From Chamaea fasciata (taxonomy: Eukaryota > Chordata > Aves > Passeriformes > Sylviidae): a stretch of DNA of 64,000 nucleotides. Positions 24,504 through 33,818 of this stretch are shown here, in pieces. A program made the translations under genes and the position numbers. The DNA lies in contig JARCOQ010000001.1 in the NCBI GenBank assembly GCA_029207755.1, positions 92,615,637 to 92,679,636 of the forward strand, read 5' to 3'. Each line of letters opens with the position of its first letter. The first letter of the stretch is position 1. Under the pieces are notes generated by a model. It did not search any database. It worked only from the letters and a program-made list of their open reading frames with translations, and was not told the origin of the DNA.

Positions 24504-24904
24504 CGCTCCAAGTGAAATACTGGACCACATCAGCATCCGATTTGGGTGCGTCATGTGGTTTCTCATGTGATGCTGGTCTCACTGCGCTTTGGAGAGTGAG
24601 CCTTTGTGACTCCGCACTCTTGGACAGTAGCATCCAGCAACATAGGATACTTTGGGGAGGGAAAGGAAAAGAGACAGCCTCCCAGAAAAGCCCGAAAGCC
24701 CAGAAAAATAAAGTTACGACAATTTGTTATAGTTATTGTTTCTTCTACACTGTTTTGGCTTTTATTTTTTAATTCTGGGTCTTCCCTTTTCTCCGTTCCT
24801 GCAGGCGTAAAGCTGCACTGTTTGGAAGAAATGAGACTGTCTTTCCTCACAGCTCCGATGATGCTACACTCCTTTCGACAGAGCCTGCTTTTCCCTCCAT
24901 TTAC

Positions 24905-25010
24905 CTGGGCGGCTGCTGCTCTTTCTGCTGCTGCTGGGGCTGCTGCAGTCTGGCTGCCTGCGCTTCGCCCTGGCTTGGCTGACTCGAAACTCTCTCGTCT
25001 GCACATTGCT
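24905..25010 (-). other. Candidate first exon, minus strand
   Basis: On minus, the GC-rich segment ends in a near-consensus donor GCCCAG/GTAAAT (intron begins at 24904). A frame opening at an ATG at 25006 runs 34 codons to the donor in phase 0; its second half is alanine-rich because of CAG/GCA repeats. Twenty-five to forty bp upstream lies a CCAAT/TATA-like stretch, so the transcript start would fall near this ATG, and the exon may well be untranslated. On plus, the same region holds the longest open frame in the window (178 codons, 24606-25142), also without recognisable homology. Both strands are open because of composition. No gene is recognised. Confidence 0.25.
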
Positions 25011-25030
25011 AAGGAAGAAGAGCGATGGAG

Positions 25031-25050
25031 CCGCGTATTTTTTTATTGGT
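25031..25050 (-). promoter_or_regulatory. CCAAT plus TATA-like box, minus strand
   Basis: Reading minus, ACCAATAAAAAAATACGCGG contains a CCAAT core directly joined to an A/T-rich TATA-like box. It is followed about 25-30 bp downstream by a pyrimidine-rich CTCTTCTTCC stretch that could hold a start site. The spacing of CCAAT to TATA is unusually short, so this may be only one of the two. Confidence 0.3.
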
Positions 25051-25103
25051 TCTGGAAGCTAAGGGTTGCAATATGTGATGATTTTGGGGTTTTATGCGGC
25101 GGT

Positions 25104-25116
25104 GGGGGGGGGGGGG
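25104..25116. repeat. Poly-G run of 13
   Basis: Uninterrupted G run following GCGGCGGT. With the C run 0.6 kb away it brackets the promoter-like segment. It could form a quadruplex-like structure, but that is inference. Confidence 0.85.
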
Positions 25117-25680
25117 AGGAGAAAGGAAGGGTGTTAATCTAGGATACGGAGGGTGAAAGCTTAAAGAAATATTATGTAAAATAATCCAGTGCTCGACAAG
25201 GGCATCAGCAACAAGAATCCAGCCTCTGCTGCTCCAGAGGATTAGCATGGGGAAGTCACAGTGCTGCAGTCGGGTTTCACCTCAGTGTTGTGCTGGAGAT
25301 GGATAAATAAAGTATCGGTTGCATCTGCCTGTTAAGGCAAAGCCAAGGGAAAAGGAGAGAGTGAACGAATGCAAATGCAAAGGAAGAAGAAATGCTACGT
25401 GCCGTTTGTCTGATTCTGCGGATTCTCACTGCAGAGAGGATGGCTTGATTAACAAAGCAATGTATGGACGGAGGGACTGTAAATTGTAGCTTGAGCACTC
25501 CTGGTGCTGTCAGGGAGTGAACTGATGAGTTAGGTGGCTGCAGGAATATCCCCAGGGAAAACAGCAGCCTCGCACTCTGTGTGTATATCTGTGTATGTAC
25601 GTGCTTTTGTGTGTGTGTGAACATGTACAGAAGTGAAAGAAGGACATTTCTGACCAATTTACAGAGGACGTTTGTCAGTT
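25117..25680. promoter_or_regulatory. Complex single-copy segment flanking the promoter candidate
   Basis: This is balanced-composition DNA with no repeats until a short TG run near 25580-25620. On minus it would lie immediately upstream of the candidate start site and is therefore a possible proximal regulatory region; on plus it would be transcribed if the promoter fires the other way. A 126-codon minus frame (25277-25657) has no recognisable domain. The assignment is positional inference. Confidence 0.25.
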
Positions 25681-26734
25681 TGCTGGGTCAGACTTGATTG
25701 CAGCTTGTATTTTCAGCTCTAGCTCTACACTCATTTCCTGACTGAGGTGGCACTTTGTGAAAACAGATGGTAGGCAGTATTCTTTTAAGAAATGTGAAAG
25801 CAGATCCTTTCTGCTTAACACCTTGAAGCACTGAGTCTTCTGCACTGTGCTGAGAGAAACCGTGGGATTTCGTTTTCTCCATCTTAAAATCTCTATAAAC
25901 ACAGCTGTATTCAGTATGGTGAAAAATTCTATACTGTAAATAGAAATGTGATCAATCTAATCAAAATAAATGTATCCCAGATGACTTCTAGACCAGCTGG
26001 CTACCACAGTCATCAGATGACTAAATCCTCAACTGAGCATTTGTATTCAGTGTTATACTTGCCTCTCTTTTTTTCTTTCCTCTTTTTTTTTTCTTTGATT
26101 TTCAAAATCAGCCTCTAATTGAAAAGGATTCTTCATTTATTGAGAAAAGGCAATGCTTGCATTTGGCAATTGATTTCTGTGAAATGTAGCTGGGTGTATT
26201 TTTTATTGTGGATTCTGCTTGGAGTGGTTTTAGAGCAGGTAGACTTGTCACAGTACAGGCATATTTCATTTGGTAAGTAGCTCAGCTTGGCCATATCTGA
26301 ACAATGCAGAAGCAGGGAAAACAAGCACTGCACTCAGCTAGCAAGGCTTGGCATGGATTCTAGCAGCTGCCTACCAAGAAAGACAGGGTTTTTTCCTTTC
26401 CTTTTTTTCCATTTTATACGAAACCATAGACCATAATGTCATACTAAAATGTGTATGAGGGGATTTCCCAATAGTCATGGTGAGCTACCCTGCAAGACGC
26501 CCGTCTGGTCCTTCCACTATCTGTTTTCCAGCCTACAAAGGCAGCCCTGTCTGTTGAATTGTATTTAGCCAGCTGTTGGATAGCATTCTTGTGCTGCGGG
26601 CTAAAGAGTCTTATTACTCCCAAACTGTAGTTTTCTCTTTGCTTAAAGAGAAATAACTTTGGCAATACCGCAGGCTCTGCAAAGGAGTTTATGCCACTCC
26701 TATACCTTTCTGAATCTGTTGTGTGCTTCTAACT
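25681..26734. other. No gene seen
   Basis: This is AT-rich DNA with T-rich stretches near 26068-26100 and 26390-26410. There are small frames only and no recognisable repeat family. Confidence 0.55.
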
Positions 26735-27010
26735 CGGGCAGTTTGAAGCAAGCAAGGAGGGAGGAGGAGAGACTCTGAACTCGCAGCTTCAAAGCTGCAG
26801 AGACGAGCAAAATGTCAGCAGCTTGTAATTAGGAGCCCATGGTTACGTCAGTGACTGTATCTCTCCAAGAACTGCTATGTGATGTGGGCCACAAAGCAAA
26901 GGAAGACTCTCACAACCTGGTTAACAAGCCTGGCTCAAACAAGAAAGAGCAAAATGGATTAATGAATCTGCTGTGTTCCTAAGTCATATGTGGTTGGATT
27001 ACATGCACAA
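26735..27010. promoter_or_regulatory. Candidate conserved noncoding element
   Basis: A purine-rich start (GGAGGGAGGAGGAGAG) leads to a complex segment with TTGTAATTAGGAGCC, a CRE-like TTACGTCAG half at about 26843, GGTTAACAAGCC and ATGGATTAATGAATC. It has no long frame and no repeat. The texture suggests enhancer DNA adjoining the larger element at about 28 kb; conservation could not be tested. Confidence 0.3.
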
Positions 27011-27779
27011 GGTTTGCTGAATTCTGCAGCAGTGAAGACTGAATTATGGCATGCATTCACCAAAAGTGCAAATCCTTCAGGAAAAAATGCGGATGAGCAG
27101 TCTATCCTTGAAAAATTTCTTTCCTAGCTCTGTCCTGTACAGGCAGCTGCATGACATGGAGGCATGCTCTGAAGGAAGAGACCGGCAAGCAGCACAAAGG
27201 TGTTTAAAAGGAAGGGTGCAATTAAGCACAAAGCAAGCCTGCTGAAATTCTGTTCTGGCATTACAGATTTGATACTGAAATACCACCCCAGAGGAGACCA
27301 GCTGGGCTCTGGTGTGGTTTATATTAAGGCTTCTCTGGTTAAGAGTGAGGGGGGAGGGACAGGGCTTCCTGCAGCATCTTGCAGCCATGCAGAAGTCCCC
27401 AGGGCTGTGGGAAGCAGGAGGGATGGACGTGCCCTTAAAGACACATGCCCAGATCCTGCCAAGGGGCTTTCTGACCTCTTCAATTATTTTTAGGTCTGTG
27501 AAGGCAATTCGGCAGTGCTTAAGCAGTGAGATTGCAGGGGGTGTTTAATCCGCTGCGACTGGCCTTTCTCTGTGTCATGGCTGGGAGAGGTTTATGGGGC
27601 TTTTATCAGTACCCCTCCACCACATCCAGCATGCATGTCTGTCACTGTTCCCAAAGACCAGTTACTGGAGGTCTGGTGTGCTTCCGTGCTCCCAGCAGAA
27701 GTCACTTGCAGTTCAACAACTCTGTTGTAGTTGCTCTTTAATTTACCAGGATAGGTAGATTGTATTACACAAACAGTGG
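27011..27779. other. No gene seen
   Basis: Moderately GC-rich DNA with several overlapping frames of 64-103 codons on both strands; none is recognisable. Nothing else is identified. Confidence 0.5.
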
Positions 27780-27830
27780 GGGTGGGTGGTTTTTGGTTTG
27801 GTTTTGGTTTGGGTTGGTTTTTTTTTTTTG
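27780..27830. repeat. T/G-rich low-complexity tract
   Basis: GGTTT and GGTTTT units end in a T run of about 11. Simple sequence. Confidence 0.8.
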
Positions 27831-27839
27831 GACTGTGAA

Positions 27840-28600
27840 CACAAATTTGTAGGAGGAGATGACTCTGTATATTAAACCAATAGCTCTTTGAATTGTGTGT
27901 AGTATAATTTAAATATACTTACTTTAATTAATAGAAGGTTACAAAAGCCGACATTGTCTGGGGCTGTTTAATTTACATCTTAGGTTTAGTCAATGAGCAT
28001 AACCTGCCTGATTAGAATAGTGTATTCTGCACAGCCAACAGGGTGGAAGGCATTATTTTGTTTGTGTTAGTTCAAACAGCTGGTCATTAATGCAGGCCCC
28101 ATCTCCAGAGTGAAGTGCTAGTGGACATGAATGGCTGCCTGATTAATGCTACCCCTCGACGGGTCCTTCATCCAGCAGCGATGCTCGCAGCAGAATAATG
28201 CAGCAGGATTTGATTGCACTCTAACAGGGTAGTATGTCATTGTGTCACCAAGCCATCGAGGTTATTATGGGGTAGGGCAGACAGACGGGACAGTGGGGTT
28301 ACTAGACCGTGGCATTTTTAGAAATGCAGGGCTGACCTACTTAGAGTTATTCTTGCTGGCTGGCAGCTGCCTGGTGCGGGGCTCCCCCGGATAGGCTGCG
28401 GCTGTTGCTAGGGGGAATTAGCATGAATTTTTCCACATACAGACTCAGTGATTGAATGATAAAAGCTGACTGGAATTAAAGAGATTCGGTTCAGTATTAT
28501 GCAGATTTATCTCACTCATTTTTTTTTCTCTCTGTCAAATGCATGAAAAGGAGCAGAAAACAGTTTGTTTCCATTTATTTTTGACCTATTTTTTTTTCCC
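27840..28600. promoter_or_regulatory. Candidate large conserved noncoding element (enhancer-like)
   Basis: About 750 bp of repeat-free complex sequence lacks any open frame over 60 codons. It is dense in homeodomain and related sites: TTTAATTAATAG at about 27924, GTCATTAATGC at about 28083, CTGATTAATGC at about 28139, GGAATTAGCATGAAT at about 28414, and GTTGCTAGG, an RFX half-site, at about 28404. GC content rises to roughly half in the middle with scattered CpG. This combination, in a gene-poor window, is typical of developmental enhancers in bird and mammal gene deserts. The target gene cannot be told from the window. Confidence 0.5.
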
Positions 28601-29184
28601 AGGGGAGGGCAGAAGTGTTGTGAATTTTTGGTCATAATTTAATATTTAGGCCATTGAAATGATATGATAGTGGGCATGCATCTTTAATGTATGGAAGATT
28701 AAAATGCCGCCTCTCTGGAAGGGAAGGAAATGAATATATTTTGTGTTTTGGTCAGGCTGCCACCTCTTTTTATTTGAAGCCATGTCAGATTCTTTCATCT
28801 GGAAAGGGGAAACATATACTAGGTTTTATTGCATAACATTACTCTTAGCTATTTTTAGCTATCTGTACTTCAAAAAATTAGTCCTGTTTATGCTAGTGGA
28901 TGAAATTAATCCCCAGGCTATGCCTTATGTACGTGGAGACAGATGCCCAGGGTAGCTGCAGTGTTGTGTGTCATGTTCATCTGAAAAGGTGTTTACATAC
29001 TGCAGACTTATCAGCACTGCATACCTAGCAGAGTGCTGATGCCTGACATGTAAACATATCAATTAGAGAACTCTTCTGGATTTCAGAGTATTTTTCAGGC
29101 TTTGATTTGAAGTTGGATTCTCTAGATGGCCTTCTTTTATTTATCTACATCTGCTTAAAACAGTGTTATCTTTTCAGAGAACTC
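28601..29184. other. No gene seen
   Basis: AT-rich DNA between two enhancer-like segments. A 70-codon plus frame (28743-28955) has no recognisable features. Confidence 0.5.
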
Positions 29185-29395
29185 TCTGCTCCCTTAGGAA
29201 GCAAATAAAAACAATACTCAGTGAGGAATCCTTTGATGTAATCATGAATATTTCCTTTGTTATTATCACTAATTATAGAAGATCTTTGTTTAAACCGCTA
29301 TTTCCCTCTGTGTGATCTTTTACCATGCAAAGAAGTTCCAATTTAGTGCTTATAATTTTAAGTTAAATATTCATGGCAATGCATCATGACATCAC
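29185..29395. promoter_or_regulatory. Candidate conserved AT-rich noncoding element
   Basis: The stretch contains ATCATGAATATTTCC, ATCACTAATTATAG, TTAAATATTCATGGCAATGCATCATGAC and other POU/homeodomain-like cores, without a frame or repeat. The site density resembles developmental enhancers. Motif reading only. Confidence 0.3.
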
Positions 29396-29555
29396 ACTCA
29401 AAGAAGTGGGAATTTTCAAAATATGAGACAGTGGGGGATGGGAGAAAAGGACCCACATGTCTTTGAAATTGCAAAATAAAAAATGTGACTCAGTGCTGAA
29501 AAGTAGTGAACTCATTTTTGTCTGAAACAGTTTAATTTCAAATATTTGGATGAAT

Positions 29556-29633
29556 GAGATACCTTTTAGAGGGGTGTGAACAGCTTGCACATCTGAGGTA
29601 CCTTTTGGAGGTGTGTGAGCTGCCTGTGCATCT
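29556..29633. repeat. Two-copy 39-bp imperfect tandem duplication
   Basis: Copy one is 29556-29594 and copy two 29595-29633, exactly adjacent. By eye 31 of 39 positions agree. The unit length is a multiple of three, so a plus frame (29554-29736) reads as two 13-residue repeats, RYLLEGCEQLAHL and RYLLEVCELPVHL. The frame is short and unrecognised; the duplication is best described as a minimal minisatellite. Confidence 0.85.
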
Positions 29634-32600
29634 CTCTGGACAGTTAGCTGCTCCCCTGGAACCAGAGCTGTCCTGCCTTGGCCCCTGGAATTTATTGGGA
29701 AGGTATAAAAAAAATGAAACCAGAAACGGGACATGAATTTGAATGCGTTTTGGGGCTGAGGCAAAGCATTCAGTTCCTACAGAGTTGAATTTCCTATGTC
29801 TTTTTCCTGGCATTGATTCATTACTGAAACTCACACTACTTCCATCTCTGCTCCTTCCTGACAGTCTCATGGAGTGACAGATTTTTAGAGAAGTGAAAGT
29901 GAGGAGGGGCTCTATTTGATGGCCAGTAATTGTGTTTGCCTTGTCTGTCCTTGGAGGTTACTCCAGAAAGTCGTGGTCCCACTTCCCTCAGCAATATTCT
30001 CTTGATCAAAATCTGATGTCCTGCTCCACTTTCCTACAGGATGCTGCAGGATGCTAGGCAACAGACAGCTTTTGTCTACAATTGTCTCTTGAGGTTCTTG
30101 CCCTTGCTGGTTGTAGCCAGTTGTAGTTTCATCAAGTTCACCTGGGATATTAGCTGACTTGGGCTTCAGCAAATTGAAATAAGTATGCATTACTATATTA
30201 ATGCAGTACCCCATTTTCTAGAAAAAAGAATTTGAGTGTTTGGTATATCTGTGCTAAAAAAGAGGGAGTTCAAAGAAAAGCAACAAACAAGATAATGCAT
30301 ATAGTCTTGGAAAACAGCTGTCCTTGGTGTTTATCTGGATTTCAACAGAGTTTGTTTATAAAGAAACATCAAATAGACAGTTTAACAAACCATGGAGTGA
30401 TATATTAAATATGAAAAATGTAGTGCACCAGAAATTGTATTCAATGTAAAGTTACCCTACTGAAAGTATCTTCAATGAAAATTTTTCCAAACAATTGAAT
30501 GTGTGAATGATGTGATCATAATACTTTGGGTAATTATGAGTAGCAGAAATACAGAATTAATGAAACAAACCAAAAATCTGAGCTCTGTGTGTCTGTGTGT
30601 GTGTGTAATGCGTAAGAAACAGGACGCCAGAGGAGTTTGAAATACATGTCCTTGTTGAAAGTATTGTCAATTGTGCACATTCTTTTGAAAAACCCATGTT
30701 AATCACTTTCTGATGATCTCCTCGGAGGTTTCTATTCTTGCCACAAGTTGCACCTCTTACCTTGAAGTTTCTTACCTACAAAAGATTGTGTTGTATTTTT
30801 CAACATTCTTGTACCATGACCTCTTCTGTGAGCTATGAAAGATTATTATGCTGAGTTTCATGCTCTAGAGTGGCCAAGTGAATGCTGATTTACTGGAAGC
30901 ATATGCAGGCAATTTTTTTTTTTCTCCCCATCAAAATACCCAGAATCCTGCCTCCATTTGCAGCTGTGAGGTGGCTGTACTGCTTGGTTTATTCCTGACA
31001 TCAAAGTCTTGGCCAGTCATGGATTTGCTGAGCATTTTGTGATTTTATGGCAACTTTCTGTTTTTCTGAAAATGATCGGAGGATACAGGATATAGAGTAA
31101 CTCATCTAGATTCCCATGCCACAGGGAGTGAGTTGACTCCCAGCCTTCACCTCCTGCAGGGCCATACAGATCAGTTCTTCTGTAGCAAATGTATTTCAGT
31201 TCCAATTTCAAACCAAAAGTACCAGGAATTGTCTCATATTTCTTAAAAGATTGACAGTTTGCACATTCCTTTTATTGCAGTGCAGTAGGGAATACAAATG
31301 TTTAACAAAATAAAATAATCCTTACAAGATTTTTTTTTTTTTGATCCATAAACATGGAAAAAAATTGTGTAACAAATGCTCCTCTAACATCCAGGAGCAG
31401 CATTATTGTGACTCCCACATTCCTGCTCTTCCTGCATCCATGCATGTGTGTGCCTGTCTACTCAGAATTGCTGCATACATGTAGTGTGTGGGTGTGTATA
31501 CAAGACACAAGCATAACTTGCACGAACACAGCACTAAGGCATATAGCATGTAATCACAGTTGTCTCAACGTAGCACCAAAACCTGTGCCTCTAGATATAT
31601 GATGCTGGTTTTTTCTATGATGAAAAGGGGCTTGACATGAAATGTAGGCAGTTCTGGTGTGTAGCACCAGCCATTGTGTTAATGCTGTCATCCCATTCAA
31701 CACCAGCAAAGACAAAGAAAAAAAAACGTTAGTGTGTGATAGAAGGGTAACAAAAAGAATAGTATGGTGAAAAATGGGGTGTACCTAGATAGCTGTGTTT
31801 CATAACCACTCGTGCCTTTTGTAGACATGTAAAATGTAATGTATGATGGGCTGTTAAAGACAGAGAGAGATATTTTATATTATTGCTAATTCTTCCCTCC
31901 TGCTCTTAGGCCACACCTACTTCAAAAGTGAATCCAGACTCAGATCTTGACAGAGATCATGACCCTGTTGAAACCAATCGCTGTTTTATTCTGGAATTCA
32001 GTTGGGCCAGGCTTTCATCTCTGGTGTTTTCCCTTGAACATGTCTTTTTTCTATACTCTTCCTCCAAAGTGTGGTGTTTCTATTTCTACTATTTTTCCCC
32101 TCTCTGTTCCTCTGAAAATTCTTTGAAAGCTTACTTTTTTTGTTGAGCAATTTACTATAAATTTGCTCTTGAGTAGGAGAAAATGTGGGGAAATATCACT
32201 TCACTCCTGAGCTAGTAAAGTAGAGTTGCAGTGAGTCTCAATAATTATGTTTTTCTGAATATTTCTGCTTTCATCATAAAATGTCTTTAGTTTTTAATGA
32301 AAGGAAACAGGCAGTGAACAAAACAAACATTCCAAGGACAAACTGGTCTCTTAACAGGCTGCAGAAACTCGGGTAATGAGATGGCTAGTGTCCTGACCTA
32401 CAAAGCTAGGGCTCTTAGAAATGTCGAGGGAGGCAGAATGCAACAATTTCAAACAAGAAATGCTTTCTAGCTCTCTAGCCACTTGTGCTGTTGTCATCAT
32501 TAAGGTTAACAGTGATTTTTTTTTTTGACACTTTAGTGTTGCATAAACAGTTCACACCAGTACTCAAAGAAATTATTCATATGAAGGTAGGTATACCACA

Positions 32601-32887
32601 GTCGTGTCAGTTAAGTCTGGGTTTGCCATGTTTTTCTTTGTATATACAGACACAGTAATTAGGCTCTTTTGAGATCAAAATGTTTTTGATATTTCAAAGT
32701 TGGAGACATTTGAAATAATGGCAGTTAGTAGAGGACATGGGAGATAGATTTTTTTTTCTTGCAGTATTTTATCTGGAGAAAACATGCAGAATGGAGGAGG
32801 AGGTTTATGGTGCTGCAGTTATTTTGGTTGATTGTAACAAATGGCTGGTGAATCTTGATGTAAATCTCCTGCTCATGACCTTTACAG
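29634..32887. other. No gene seen; TG repeat and low-confidence splice signals
   Basis: A TG microsatellite occupies about 30585-30606. On minus, two strong donors 15 bp apart (GTAG/GTAAGA after 30776 and CAAG/GTAAGA after 30761) follow a moderate acceptor that would start an exon at 30825; the 50-bp version is open in one frame. This is too weak to call as an exon. T runs occur at about 30908-30921 and 32517-32526. No repeat family or gene is recognised. Confidence 0.5.
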
Positions 32888-32926
32888 ATGGCAGTGTATT
32901 ATAAATCTCAGCTGCAATTCCTGCAG
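32888..32926 (+). other. Exon-like 39-bp segment, plus strand
   Basis: A fair acceptor (CTCATGACCTTTACAG) precedes 39 bp that read as 13 codons from ATG (MAVYYKSQLQFLQ), ending CTGCAG/GTGTGG, a mediocre donor. It lies only 64 bp before a stronger splice-bounded segment, so the two cannot easily be successive exons because the intron would be very short. The signal is modest. Confidence 0.15.
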
Positions 32927-32990
32927 GTGTGGGCTAACCCACATACACACTGTTCTAGCTGAAATATATTTGTTGGTGTGTCGTTTCCAG

Positions 32991-33093
32991 CATGTCTTCA
33001 TATTACTCCTTTAAAACCAAAACCTACGAATTGTTCACAGCTGCAGATGAGATCACAAGTTCTAGCCTTTCTTTCTTCACCTTGCAAAGGCAG
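32991..33093 (+). other. Candidate 103-bp internal exon, plus strand
   Basis: The segment follows a good acceptor (GTTGGTGTGTCGTTTCCAG) and ends in a strong donor, AAAGGCAG/GTAAGA. Two of three frames are open through it; one belongs to a 138-codon frame (32992-33408) that continues past the donor. No domain is recognised in either. It could be an exon of a long noncoding RNA or of a gene extending outside the window. The case is built on splice consensus alone. Confidence 0.25.
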
Positions 33094-33774
33094 GTAAGAT
33101 TATGCATATTTATGAGTTTTCTGAGGGTTTTTTTCTCCTTTTATAAAGAAGAAGTTCCAGCACACTTCTGGACCCTATTTGTGTCACAGCCTGTGGATCT
33201 TCTTTCCATCAAGTGTTTTATGCTAAAAGCTAAGGAGGCCAAGCCTTCAAATTCGACTTTGGTTCCCTGGCATGATACTCACCAAGATTTTTTTGATTTT
33301 TGTGATTGTGAAGAAATGCTTGCAAACATTAAAAATAACCTCCTCTGGTGTCTATATTTGTATTATCTGTTCACATTTGATATGAGTTTAGCTGAATACG
33401 AGACATGAAGATTAAGCACTGCCCTCTGAGATGTTTTCTTTCCCTTGTTTTATGCGGGTAATCCTATTTCTTTTAGAAGCAAGTGAATGGCAGGCCAAGG
33501 AGCCCAAATGAACAGATAATGTTTGATTTCACAAACCAGGTATTCATGTTATGATGTGTTCCTAAGAACCAGGACAGGGCACTAATGCTGTACAGATCAA
33601 CTTGGTTGTAAGTTTTCAAGTAGCAGATCATCTGAAATCAGGGCTATGAGTCCCTAGTGAAATCCTGGCCCTGGTGGAACAACTGGAGAGCTGGGTTAAC
33701 TGGAGCACTCCCAGTTCAAAGGGAGTCTCCAAAGTTTCAAGTACTGCCAGCATTTGCTTCCTTTCTTTGCTCAG
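33094..33774. other. No gene seen
   Basis: AT-rich DNA carrying the tail of the 138-codon open frame up to 33408. No recognised feature. Confidence 0.5.
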
Positions 33775-33818
33775 CCCAACTGATGCTGTTTTCAGCTACT
33801 TGGCAATCGTAAAGAGAG
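33775..33818 (+). other. Exon-like 44-bp segment, plus strand
   Basis: A strong acceptor (TTTGCTTCCTTTCTTTGCTCAG) is followed by 44 bp and a moderate donor GAGAG/GTAATG. One frame is open and reads PTDAVFSYLAIVKR before a split codon. The identity is unknown; it may be chance. Confidence 0.15.

Noticed and set aside
24606..25142. 178-codon plus-strand frame with a basic N-terminus and a hydrophobic stretch like a type II membrane anchor
   Set aside because: The opposite strand is open over 147 codons in the same place, the C-terminal part runs through a G homopolymer, and no family matches. The resemblance to a signal anchor is superficial.
32992..33408. 138-codon plus-strand frame as a complete gene
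   Set aside because: No recognisable domain and no family similarity; only its first 102 bases are supported by splice signals, so only that part is listed as an exon candidate.
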